Source: Spinacia oleracea
Lineage: Eukaryota; Streptophyta; Magnoliopsida; Caryophyllales; Amaranthaceae
Reading direction: 5' to 3'
Length of the DNA: 64,000 nt
Assembly (NCBI RefSeq): GCF_020520425.1
Contig: NC_079491.1
Coordinates: 372,001 to 436,000, forward strand
Made by a program: the position numbers and the translations under genes. Positions 11,259 to 51,000 of the stretch are shown piece after piece (within the stretch, counting starts at the first letter, position 1; each line of letters opens with the position of its first letter). The notes beneath the pieces were generated by a model that was not told where the DNA came from, ran no database searches, and saw nothing but the letters and a program-made list of their open reading frames with translations.

Positions 11259-13219
11259 TTTTGAAGAACAATTATTGTCAAAACTAAACACTCTCTGATC
11301 TAATTAATTAATTCACAAAACCCTAAAATCACAATTAATTTAATCAAATAACATAATTATTGTCAAGCTGAAGAACACAGTCAAGAACACTAACTGGGAA
11401 AATATTAAAATAAAGAGGATTGCCTAATTTGCAGAATACAAACACAATAAAAAACACCAAAAGAGCATTGGTCAATTTGAAGAGCACAATAAAAAATACA
11501 ATCAAGAAAATAAATCGAATAATTCGGGGGATAAGGACTGATATCAGGAATCAAAACAAATATTTTGGCAACATTGAAGAACAATAAACAAGCAAGCATA
11601 AATCAAGACAGGATAATAAGGGCTGATACCAAATTAACGGAAAAACAAGACACTCACCGAGCAATTGGAGACGGGCGAATCCAAAGAACAGGACCCCTTA
11701 TTGCAAGCAGGCGAATCCAAAGAACAGGACCCCATATTTCAATCAGGTTCCCTATAATATCTTCGATGTTTATAAGCAAATGAATGCCCCCCGCAAGTGG
11801 GTCTTGCTTTACAAGCATCAAAGGTATTATTGAAAACCTTGCAACGGAGATGACGAACGGCAGTTGACAAAAAGACATGGGAGAAAAGAGGAGAGGGGCA
11901 AGGTTAAGGACCCATAGAAACAGAAGCACCGCCATGGGAGAGAGTTGAGGAGAGTGGACGAAGAAACCAGAAAAGTTTGAATGAGGAAGAAGGTTGAAGG
12001 AATCCGAGGAAAGAGGAAAGAGGAGCATGGCAAAAAGGGATGAGATCATGTATAAGAGCGTGGCAACATCTGGAGGGAGGGCACAATCCTTAAAATCGAA
12101 GGATAAGAAAGGGCAAAATGGGCAACTCACTGTTCCATGAATAGTAATGAGAGTTCAAGCCTTTATATGTGTTAGGATTATTTCTTAGAAAGTAATGAGA
12201 ATTCAAGATTATAATAAAAAATTACACGGAAGTCACTCGGCCAAACCAAACAAAAAACTTTACTAACTAGACTGATGTTCACAAAACATAAACTACTAAA
12301 TACGGAAGTATATTTTACAAAATATTAACATAAAAAAGGAAGAAAAAACATTAAACCACTTAATAGAAAGTATATTTTACAAAACATTAACATACAAAAG
12401 AAGAAAAACACTGAAGGAGCTCCTAAACATCAAATACAATGGATCTTACAGAAACAGAGTCTAGAAAAGAAAAAAAAACAGCTGATACGCCAAATAACAT
12501 TACTTTAGATTTCATGCACCATTTGCAACATATTACATGTAAACCAACATAATGCCTATAACTGGCTACCATACTTCCTCTTGCCCTGGTGATACCATTC
12601 TCCACAAAATCATCACCGCTCTCCACAAAATCATCAAGAGAATTATATTTCTTTTATCCCGAAGTAATGTTTCTACCTTGCCCCGATGCCTTGTAACAAA
12701 GTAGCCTCATCTTTTAATCCACCGTAATACTTGATCAATAATCAAAAGCACGTTGTAACAGAAACAATGAATATTCCAAATTCTGAAACCACTTCACTTC
12801 GGATGCAGACACAACACTCTTTGTCTCCGTTAGGTCTTGCTTGACCAGTCCCATGCTAGGAAGTAAAATGCCTCAATAACTCATATTGAAGCCCATAACC
12901 TATACACCTACTTTGTAGGAGTAACATATACGAAATACTTTTTTTTGGTGCACACTCGCACCTCTTGAGTGATAGTTTTCTGAGAAGACCGTCAACTAAA
13001 GGGAAGATAAAAGCTTCCACAGGAGAGGACAAAACAAAATATATCATCCGCGTACTAACCGAAAACCCATTAACAAGTTCCCTTAAAAATAAAAATAAAA
13101 ACTACAAAGCACCTCAAAGTGGCTTTCCCTAGTCCTTCTGTGAAGAAAAAGGAAAAATACAGAGGACAAAAGATCACCACTTCAATATTACCTTCCTATC
13201 GCCTATAACAAATCTTCAA
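11259..13219. other. Intergenic, no recognisable gene
   Basis: Mostly AT-rich. A 158-codon frame on the minus strand (12130-11654) is hydrophobic but has no family resemblance or splice support. It overlaps a short 36-bp-period direct repeat at 11672-11733. The right end probably holds the 3'UTR of the NYN/LOTUS gene. Confidence 0.45.
11672..11733. repeat. Short 36-bp-period direct repeat
   Basis: The 22-bp string beginning GGCGAATCCAAAGAACAGG occurs twice, 36 bp apart (starts near 11675 and 11711). No function is evident. Confidence 0.7.
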
Positions 13220-15647
13220 TCACGCACCAGATACATTACTTGTTGCACCATCAGTCTGGGTTAGTGCGATTGTAGGTGACGCACCAGATACATTACTTGT
13301 TGCACCATCAGTCTCGGTTAGTGCAATTGTAAGTGGCTGCCATCCTGATGTAGGGATTTTTATCCATTGTTTTTTAGTAATTAGCAAGTTCATTAGTCGG
13401 ATAACTTTGCCAAGAGTTAGATTTTGCAGGCAGGAATTTCTCAAGATTAATGCAGCTTCATAACTGCATATTTAAGAAAAGGCTAATATTAATGTCTAAG
13501 CCTTACCTTAAAAACAAACCAGTAGAAAGTAACTATTACCTGCATGCAGAAGCTATTATGGAAGATCCTCCATCAGTTGAAATAAGAAACTCCTGAACTT
13601 TATCCCATAATTTCTTAGAGAACTCGTTAAGGTTGCCACCCACTGGATTTTCACAATTCCATACAGTTTGTTGACGCTTTTCAACATATAGCAGAAGGTT
13701 ACTATTAATCTTTAGATTTTTTACCATGTCCTGTTTCATGGCACAGTCCAAGGCCTGCTGCACATCAACATTACGGTGCTTTGGATCATCTCCAAAATGG
13801 ATACAATCAGCTATATTTACCTTGGTAGGCATAATTTTTTCTTTTCTAAGAGTGTTTAAAGCAATCAAGACAATTCCAGCAAGACCCTGCTCAAATTCAG
13901 AGGGAGGTGAGATTGTGTCTGAAACTGGGTTTGCAATTGGCAAGGCTGGTAATGTAGATGGAGGCAAAGACAACAGTCCATTTCGGTGAGAAGAATGGTT
14001 CGTATGCACATTAGGGCCTTTGTGGGGTAAGTTACGATTCACAGAATTGGAATTTCTGTGCGATTTATTCTTAACCTCTCCTCTAGCTGGCTGTGAAAAA
14101 GTAGAAGAATTTCGGACATAAGTTGGATGTTCAGATATGCTTAGTTTACCAATATCCGGGGCACTGTTGAAAGGACCTGATAAAATAGGACCTTCAGGTC
14201 TGGACATTGCAGGATGGACAGGATAGTTGGTTGCAGTTGGTGGGTATACATTTCCAGCAGCGGGATTAAAATACATAGGAACACTGCTTGGCCTAGACGG
14301 ACAGGGATACTGATACTGAACTCGTTGATTTGCAACAGAATCAGACTTACTCCTAGCAGAGGGATCGAGATTGGTAGGAAAATTGCTGGAAGCAGACCAA
14401 CCTGCAGAGGCAATATGGTTGTTAGCACCAAAGAATTCATGTGGGGCTTTTCTAACTGTGGCTGTTTCAGTATGCCCAGACTGGCTAGAGAAATCTAGTT
14501 TCTTACTTTCTACAACTCCACAAGGCATGCTAGGGGCTTTTTGCAGGTTTGTGGTCTTGCGGGCATTTGTAGCTTTAGATTTAGTGTTTCCTGCCCCAGT
14601 TCTCCCTGGGGTGTCAAATTTCGTAGTAGTACTAGTAGTAAATTGAGATGGTTCCGGTATAGGGTGGTTCTCCGGGGGAATAAAGTGATTGTTGTTATTA
14701 GTATTATTATAATTACCATTGTTGGATGGAGGTGAGTCATTTCCAGTACGAGGAGGGCCACCTTCCACGAGATTAGTCCACAGCCACACACTCTTGGCTG
14801 CAGCAACAAGGGCGGCAGAGGCTTTAAAGGGTTGGGCTAGAAGAATATTGTATCTTCTCATACGCAGCTGATGGAGGGCATTTGCGAAATCACGGTCGCC
14901 CGAAATTAAGAGGTAATTGGCAGGGGCAGGGTTATCAACAGCCCAGAATAGCATATCAACCAGAATCTTCTTGTCACTGGCATCTTTAACACCTGATGAG
15001 TGACAGTGGGAAACAGAAGTCAACTATTTCATACACATACTTTGATAATTCTACTTAGCAGAACTTACATCTGAAAGTTTTTAATTAAAAAAGAAATTAA
15101 CATTAAGTATATTCTTTGACATCATGTGATGGCTGTAAGTTCAATTTGCGTGATAGGTGGAGCATGCAAGGCGGTAACCACAACAATAAAGAATTCGCAA
15201 AAATATTGGATTTAAAATTGACAAATATCCCAAATTAAGTTATGAACAATAAGCAAAAAAGAGAAGCCCTAAAATATTAGAAAATCTTAAAAAAGAGAAA
15301 ACCCTATAAAAGAGAAAACCCTAGATAGCGCAAAATCGAAATTCGGAAGAAGAAGAAGAAGAAGGGATACCAGCAGGAACGTGGTTGAGGGAGATGCCGG
15401 TGGAGGAGAGGGCGTGCTGAATAGAAGAAGGAATTCGGTTGGTGTCGCCGTAAGCAGAAATTGAAACGGAACCGCAGTAATCCAATTTAAGGAGGGCGGA
15501 AGTGATGTTTTGAGCAATTGAATTTGGATCGGTTCCTTTAGGTACATGACAATTCTCAATATCCCACCAAATTGATGTTTTGGCTTTTCTGTAATCAGAA
15601 TCAGCCCGAGCATGAATCAGTTCATCCGCCCCCTCCTCGCCGCCCAT
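13220..15647 (-). CDS. NYN-LOTUS (limkain-b1/MARF1-like) protein
   Basis: Three exons on the minus strand: 15647-15371, 14992-13540 and 13463-13220, with GT-AG introns. Total 1,974 nt, 657 aa, stop TGA at 13222-13220. Residues about 22-155 form a limkain-b1-type NYN (PIN-like) nuclease domain, with acidic positions in WWDIENCHVP (D29) and SGDRDFANALHQLR (D125, D127). A long Ser/Asn/Pro-rich linker follows, then an OST-HTH/LOTUS winged helix at about 458-530 and a related C-terminal segment to about 620. Plant members are annotated as putative endonucleases; RNA binding by LOTUS and cleavage by NYN is family knowledge, not shown here. Odd features: a 19-residue exact-type duplication at the C terminus and a (GAA)16 tract in the 5' leader. 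Start chosen because MGGEEG is the first Met and the NYN domain begins soon after. Confidence 0.9.
13223..13336 (-). repeat. 57-bp in-frame tandem duplication at gene end
   Basis: Two 57-bp units encode TIALTETDGATSNVSGAS and TIALTQTDGATSNVSGA, the last residues of the NYN/LOTUS protein. Near identity indicates recent origin. The frame and stop are preserved. Confidence 0.9.
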
Positions 15648-15687
15648 TGATGATTGCTGCAGATGCTGCTTCAGAGTTATGAGTCTG

Positions 15688-15735
15688 CTTCTTCTTCTTC
15701 TTCTTCTTCTTCTTCTTCTTCTTCTTCTTCTTCTT
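15688..15735 (-). repeat. (CTT)16 microsatellite, GAA in the 5' leader
   Basis: Sixteen CTT units on the plus strand, so GAA on the coding strand, lying 41-88 nt upstream of the ATG at 15647. It probably falls in the 5'UTR or core promoter of the NYN/LOTUS gene and should be length-polymorphic. Confidence 0.9.
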
Positions 15736-15829
15736 CCTCTGGAATCGGAATAGATAATTGACTACTACAAATACAACTACTGGTCTACTGCTACTGGAGT
15801 ATTGTTTCTCTCTCCTGTTCTTCTTCACC

Positions 15830-16427
15830 TTGTCGGTCTCTCTCCTGTTGTTCCTCCGCCTTTCCTTTGTTTCTCTATATTAATTGTCGAAACCCAAACG
15901 ACGACTCCGATTTCGAGTCTACTTTGGATATTGACATACTGCCGTGCACCGTGAATTGCCTTCCCGTTGTCTATATTTGACTCTTCACTTCTTAGTTACC
16001 CTCTAGTCACGACTCACGGCCCATGACTCAGTCCATAATACGGAGTACTTCACTACGTATCTATAGTTCTAGACTACGGAAGTACGGAGTATCACTGTGT
16101 AGAACGGTATTATTATTTGAAGTAACAAAATTTGCTTACCACCCTTCTAGTGTTTTACACACAACACACCCCATGACTAATGTGACAAAAGTATACTTCG
16201 TAAATGAAACCATAATTGTGTTTGTTCATCTGTTGCCACTCTTAGACGACATAAGTACATAATACGTGAACATCAACCTAAGTAGTAGACGAAGAAAATC
16301 AAACTTAGGATATGTGGATCTTCATACATAACATTTAAAATTATCAAGTGGGCCAAAATATAAGAGGAAAAAGAACAAATGAGAGTCAAGAGACCTACGC
16401 ACCCAACTAATAAGAGATGTGGGTATG
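15830..16427. other. Intergenic upstream of the NYN/LOTUS gene
   Basis: Pyrimidine-rich then AT-rich sequence with no coding region. The promoter of the minus-strand NYN/LOTUS gene should lie at its left end; no unambiguous TATA box was identified. Confidence 0.4.
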
Positions 16428-16439
16428 CAAGGCCGCAAG

Positions 16440-18026
16440 AGGTAGGCTACACCGTTGGTCATCAGTAGTTTTTTCATCCATACACAGGGGTAAAATAGTA
16501 TTTTCACTAAAGGCATTGAAAAGCCAAACAAAGTACAAAGTATCGGCAACAATGACAGTAATAAATACGCAATTTAGATGGTGCACCGTGGTGCACGTAC
16601 CTCTACGTGCACCACTACCAAAACTACGTCGTTTTGGTACCTTTTTGCAATTTTCTTTTAAAAAACTGAAAAGAAAAAAGATTTTCACTTTTTACATATT
16701 TCCACCTTCATCCATTCCTATCCTTTTTACGGAGTAGAATTCAGCAACATTCACTATTTCTTCCATTTAAAATATTTGAACCAATAGATTGCAGCTTCCC
16801 ATTTCATCCTAACCCACTCATAGACGGTTATTTCAAGGCCTGATTGTTAATGGTCTGTATATGTTGTTCTTGGTGTTACAAAAGCATGTTCTTTTTCTTC
16901 CTTTCATATGTTCATTTTAAAGGATTATTATTAGCTAGTATTTTTTGCATTAGTGAAGCAAGTTCTATTATCTAAATCTTTACTTTGTATGTTCTTTTTA
17001 TTCGCTTTGTATGTTCATTGGAAATCAATTAGTTGTTCTTTTTATTTTTCCAACTTTATCAATGTCCTTTGGGTGTGAAATATTGGACATGTTCTTTTAA
17101 TTCCTTTGTCTTGTTCATTGTGGAGTCATTAGATGTTCGGTATAATCCAACTTGATTAATATTAGCATTTGCTTCTCTGTATTAGTGTAGTAAATATTTT
17201 GTCAAATTAACTTTAAAATAAGAAATCTTATTTTAAATATACTAACAAATTTCCTTCCACTTGCTATCATCTTGTTCTTTCATTTCTCTTCCTCCATTCT
17301 TGTGTCGTTGTTGCAAAGCCTCTAAATTTTCAGCAATTCAATGAGGCTTTACATTTTTGTTGGGGAAAATGGAGAGCTGAGTTGGTTATTTAATTAAAAA
17401 TAAGTGATTATCAAAAAAAAAAAAATAAGAATCCAAGATTCGCAGTGAATTTCCAGCGAGATTTGCTATTTATCCTCCATTTTTGGTGCCATATATTTAG
17501 GATTTAGTTATTTCAAAATTTTAATAAAAATTAGAAAGGCTGACTTGAAGTACTTAGTATCGTTTAATTACAAAATCAATTCGTTTTCATCAGGGTGCAC
17601 GGTCCTCTACGTGGACCTGTGTCCACCTTCCACGAATTGTAATAAATACAACAATGACTGTATTTTAATACAACAATGACAGTATTTATGCAAACGATGA
17701 CAACACTTATATAACACTCTGTATACATATTTTTACCCATTCATTGAATATGCAACATTTTTACCCATTCATTGTATATGCAACACTTTTACCCATTCAT
17801 TTAAGCGGTCCATTTACTTTTTCTAGTTTTGGGTGATTGTGACAGTATTTTAATACAACAATGACAGTATACATACAACAATGACAATACTTATATTACC
17901 GTTGACAGTATATAACAAGTTAGCAACACTTTTACATATTTATTTAAGGGTGGGCCATCTTTTCCAAAAAAAAATGTGGTGAGTATGGATGATAAAACCG
18001 TTGGTGACCAGCGGTGTAGTCAACCT
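16440..18026. mobile_element. MULE-like non-autonomous element
   Basis: A 1,587-bp element bounded by a 12-bp direct repeat, CAAGGCCGCAAG, at 16428-16439 and 18027-18038. Its ends are inverted over at least 50 bp with mismatches: left AGGTAGGCTACACCG, right (complement) AGGTTGACTACACCG, continuing through GGTCATCAG/GGTCACCAA and TCATCCATAC. Long TIRs with a 9-12-bp target duplication fit Mutator-like elements. No transposase remains. An inner pair of GTGCAC/CTCTACGTG palindromic blocks near 16577-16620 and 17590-17632 may mark a second, nested element. Confidence 0.75.
17640..17940. repeat. Degenerate ACAATGACAGTAT repeat field
   Basis: Variants of ACAATGACAGTAT and of ACACTTTTACCCATTCATT recur many times inside the right half of the MULE-like element. 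The same motif appears near 16549. Subterminal repeats of this kind can be transposase-binding sites; that role is inference. Confidence 0.6.
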
Positions 18027-18038
18027 CAAGGCCGCAAG

Positions 18039-19841
18039 GGCTCTTAAAAATTTATAATAATAGCAAAAGGGAGCCCAATATATAGACAATCATCCTTAGA
18101 AGCAACATTATTTTAATTAAACCATAATGTGTTTGTGCTAATGCACAAAATATATTAACTTTGCAAAGGAAAATAATGTTAGAAATTATGGGTGGTTATT
18201 TAATTTTTGTATAGGAATGCTCAAAAATGAGAATAAAGAGATCGAAGGTTTGAGGTTAAAAGTTGAAAATATAACATTTTTATTTATACTCCTTTTGTTC
18301 TTTTTTGTTTGTCCCATTTTCAATTTTAGTTCATCCCTAAAAATCCATATTTCATTACTATAAATGTTCATGAAGACCACAACTTTATTCACATACTCCG
18401 TATTTTGTAAAAGAATTTGGTCCCAGTGTCCCATGGGTTGTACCTTCACATTGATTTTCTCCCAATGAATTTACTGAGCTGCTATGGTAATTACGGTTGT
18501 TTCCTGTCATTTTTTGTGCACATTGAGGGTATGTTTTGTAACTTGGTTAGAATGACAAATGATTTTATGTAGTGTTCACATATCTTATAGTCAACTGGCC
18601 AAAAAAAATCGTGCTTTCATATCTCAAGAAAAAAGTTTCCCTTAAGAAAAAAACAAATTGATAAGAGTGTATACAACTCTATGTCCATTCCTTCTTAAGC
18701 CGTCGATAGCGTAGAACTTTAGAAGTTAAAGATTTGACCTGGCTGTGATAAGAACTATTTCCTTTACTTCATTTATTGCTCATGTATCTAATTTTTATAA
18801 ATTTTTGCTCTACTAACCTCCCTAAGCATTACATCCCCCTTTTATTCAAGGATTGTGAGAGAGTTGCACTACTTGACTAAAGGACATGCATGAATGGTGC
18901 AACTTTGGTATAGAAAAGTTCCCTTTTCTGCCTTGGAGATGGACTTAGCTTGTCTTAAGATGAGGTGCCAAGGGAATATGATGTATTTTAAGTAGTTCTT
19001 TTTTTCCCCTTAATCTAAATTTGGCTTAATTGGAGCTTTTGTATCAGCAATTAAGAGCACAATTAGAGCATTGCCAACACCTCCATGCAGTTTTGATCTT
19101 GTGTAGCTGCTTAGCTTGCGTACATTAGGTCAAGATGCTTGGAATTTTTCCCTTGGCAAGAGGCTATTTCCAAAGGACCTAAAAAAATCTCTCAAAAGAA
19201 GAATAATATAGGAGCAAAAGCATTCAAATTAACACAAGTTCTCGTTTGATGCATACCACATGTCACACATGCAGTTTTGTTTTCAATTTATAATAAATCT
19301 TATCCCTTGTGCCTTGAAGTTCACATTGGACTATTGCTTCACCGTTGTGCCTTCTGCAGTGTTTTTCACCTCCGTGATGCATTGATGGCTGGCCATTTCA
19401 CCTCCTAGAGAATATCGAAGTCCATTAGCTCCATCAGTAAAGGGAGTTTTTGGATAGGAGGTGGCTTAAACTTAAATTCCCCTGAACTCCACAGTTTGTC
19501 TCTATATAAGTTTCAGCAATTTAGAGGTCTTTACCTTTGGCATTTACGAAACTTTTTGCTATTTTCTTCTGTTTGGTGTTATATGGGGATTATGTTAAAG
19601 AGGATGTGTGTTTTTCCGGTTTTTGTCATTTTGGCATGAAATTGTCATGGAAATGCGTGTTGGGATCTGATGTTTGTTTGATAAGAAAATTTGTTATGTC
19701 ATATATATGGCTATTTGGTATTACGTAGATCGGTTTCTTTTTTAATTATACAGATACAATTACTGGGTTTTTCTATTATCAAATACTCCTCTAGAAACAT
19801 AAAACGTGGTTTTAGAGCTAACACATTCTTAATTTGTCCAG
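18039..19841. other. Intergenic, no recognisable gene
   Basis: AT-rich with scattered short frames. A 63-codon frame at 19537 starts with a hydrophobic stretch but has no recognisable homology. Missing upstream exons of the adjacent SPL pseudogene were not found here. Confidence 0.4.
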
Positions 19842-20996
19842 GTTGAAGATCAAGGTCTCATCAACAATTTCTTTCCTTTTATAGTTGCTGAAAAGGACAT
19901 TTGTTGTGAGATTCAAACACTAGGGAGTGTCTTGAAGAAAAACAATGAAGCTGCATATGGATTAAATAAAACCTTAGAATCTTGGCATCAAGCTATGGAT
20001 TTCATAAATGAGATGGGTTGGCTGCTTCATAGAAGTCAGTTGAAATCTAGATTGGCTGATCTAGATCCTAACAATATCATATTTTCTTTTAGACGGTTTA
20101 AATGGCTCATGGACTTCTCAACGGACCATGGTTGGTGTGCTATTGTTAAGAAACTCTTGGATATTTTGGTCGCTGAAACTGTGGGATCAAGGGAACATCA
20201 TTCCCTAAAAGTTGTAGTGTCATAAATGGGTCTCCTTCATAGAGCTGTTCGTAGAAACTCTAGGCCTATGGTGGAGCTTCTTTTGAGATATGTCCCTGTT
20301 AATTTATCGGGAAATTCATAGCATCCAATGATGATATTGATGGCCAAGAAAGGTTTTTGTTTCGACCTGATGCACAGGCTCCTACTTGTTTGACAACACT
20401 TCATGATGCAGCTTGAATGGATGGCTCTGAAAATATATTGGACGCTCTAACTAATGATCCTGGAAAGGTATATCACTTGTGATGTGAACTTGTTTTCTTA
20501 TAAATACAAATTGTGGAAGAAAATAGTTTTTATTTGTTAATTTGTTATACTAAATGGGTTTGGCTTGACTGGAATTTAAAATGGAATTGATGCATGGAAG
20601 AATGCTCGGGATAGCACAGGGGAAACACCTGAGGATTATACTAGTCTACGTGACCACTATGCTTACATACACCTAGTCCAGAGGAAGATTTACAGGAGTT
20701 CAGGTTCAGGGCATGTGGTGGTTGACATCCCAAGGCAAGAGGAGGGAGGTGTGAGCTTTAAGGTTGTAAGAAGTGCATCAAATAAGAAGTGCAAGGTATG
20801 TGATGAGAAGAAGATGTCTTTATATTATGGAAGAAATAGAACAAGGACATCTTTAGTGTACAGGCCTGCAATGTTGTCCATGGTTGGTATCGCTGCAGTG
20901 TGCGTGTGTGTTGCTCTTTTCTTCAAGAGCATGCCTAATGTTGTCTGTCTCTTCCCACCCTTCTGATGGGAAATGCTCAATTACGGTTCCAATTGA
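19842..20996 (+). pseudogene. SPL1/SPL12-type SBP-box factor, C-terminal pseudogene
   Basis: Matches the C-terminal half of large SQUAMOSA promoter-binding-like factors. Blocks in order: VEDQGL, FFPFIVAE, GWLLHRSQLKSRL, FKWLMDFSTDHGWC, GLLHRAVRRNSRP, LHDAA (ankyrin-like), GIDAWKNARDSTGETPEDY, GHVVVDIP, SLVYRPAMLSMVGIAAVCVC (C-terminal membrane-like helix). The SBP DNA-binding domain is absent. Lesions: stop TAA at 20224, a frameshift after NLSG near 20310, TGA replacing Gly near 20417, loss of the acceptor AG before 20583, and a TGA eight codons before the ancestral stop at 20994. The intron (20468-about 20582) is retained, so this is a DNA-level duplicate. The last exon is otherwise open, suggesting modest age. 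Confidence 0.85.
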
Positions 20997-21100
20997 TATT
21001 CCATTTGCGATTCGAGTATCGCACTTGTATTTTGCATTTGTATTTGGTGTATTGTATCATGTAGTATTATTATGTTTCTACGGAGGGTGATATAGTCCTT

Positions 21101-21223
21101 GTTTTGGCTAACATGAATTGCTACGGAGGGTGATATAGTTAATTGGTTTTTACCTTTGATATAAACAAATGAAAAGGCCAATTAACTATATCACCCTCCG
21201 TAGCAATTCATGTTAGCCAAAAC
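21101..21223. repeat. Perfect 46-bp inverted repeat with 31-bp loop
   Basis: Arms 21101-21146 and 21178-21223 are exact reverse complements (left arm begins GTTTTGGCTAACATGAATTG, loop 21147-21177). An 18-bp part of the arm, TACGGAGGGTGATATAGT, also occurs at 21079-21096. The structure ends 172 bp before the ATG of the aminotransferase gene, so it lies in its promoter or 5'UTR. Confidence 0.95.
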
Positions 21224-21395
21224 AGCGAACACAACCGGTTTCTAAAAATAGCCCTTGACAGGAATATTACAAGAAAAAAAAGCTGATGCAACGCCACTTA
21301 GGGTTTTAGATGTGAATTTGTGAGTGTCTCACAGTCCCACTCTCTGATTCTGATAGAAGTGCCAGGCGTCGATAAATTCTCCGCCAACTTTGAAA

Positions 21396-50113
<28,718 letters not shown>

Positions 50114-51000
50114 TGCTTGAACAATATTTATGGTCTCTAGGGCTGTCAATTATTAGTACAATGGTTGGCCATCACGCCTTTGCTTATTGAATCTTAAATA
50201 ATGAATGTGCATCTCTCTTTTGTTCCTTTTCCTTTTCCGTTTTTCTAATATCTTTATTTTCCAATAATCTACCGTCCATATTTGCATGGGCATAAAGATT
50301 TACCCAGGCAAAATCGTCAATTCAATTGGAGATTCTAGGTAAATTGCCAACCCAATTAGCGATTTAACCTGGTTAAGTCGCCAATTCAATTATGCCAATT
50401 GAATTAGCGTCTTACTCTGGTTAAAACGCCTATTGAATTAGCAATTTTGTCTGCGTAAATCACCAACCCAATTAGCAATTTTGCCTGATCAAGTCAAAAC
50501 TGAATTCGGATCTTGTCACTGACGACACCTAACAAGTAAAAATGATTCTAACTGGAACTATACAACCCGGCCATACTGCAACAGCGCAATCATTGTTCAA
50601 TGACAAATACCAACAACCTGTTTTGACAGATCTTGGAACTGTGGCAACCACATGATATATACTCCTATGATCTTATCTCAGATTCTCAGTACCTAAGCAT
50701 CTTGCTACCTCGTACAATCTGTTCAACTTAAATTTTTATTCGCAGCCTAACCATGCTGCTTCTTTGAAGCCTCACACTTGCTAGAAACACTAACACTACT
50801 TTAGAATTCCAAAAATTAAACCTTAATCAATTTTTTTTTATCGGTACATGAATCAAATTGGAAACAATCTCAATGAAAAAAAATCAGAAATGAAAACAGT
50901 ATGTAGGCGCGCACAAGTCTTTGGGTCTGAGCAGCGGTAGAAGTTAGAGATGCTAAATCTGCTGCTTACTGTTGCCAGGAGTGTGCATCGTACAACAGCC
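50114..51000. other. Convergent 3' region between DAP and SAM synthetase
   Basis: Holds the 3'UTRs of both genes. Between about 50305 and 50500 a degenerate 35-40-bp unit (AATTGGCGATTTAACCTGG-like) recurs five times. No additional gene. Confidence 0.6.

Noticed and set aside
11654..12130. 158-codon minus-strand frame, hydrophobic
   Set aside because: No domain, overlaps a local direct repeat, and no homologous family comes to mind; looks like chance in a skewed region.
15622..15828. Minus-strand frame with a run of 17 lysines
   Set aside because: It is the (GAA)n leader repeat of the NYN/LOTUS gene read in a chance frame.
17640..17940. Regularly recurring short motif considered as a CRISPR-like array
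   Set aside because: Units are degenerate, unevenly spaced, lack unique spacers of constant length, and sit inside a plant transposon.
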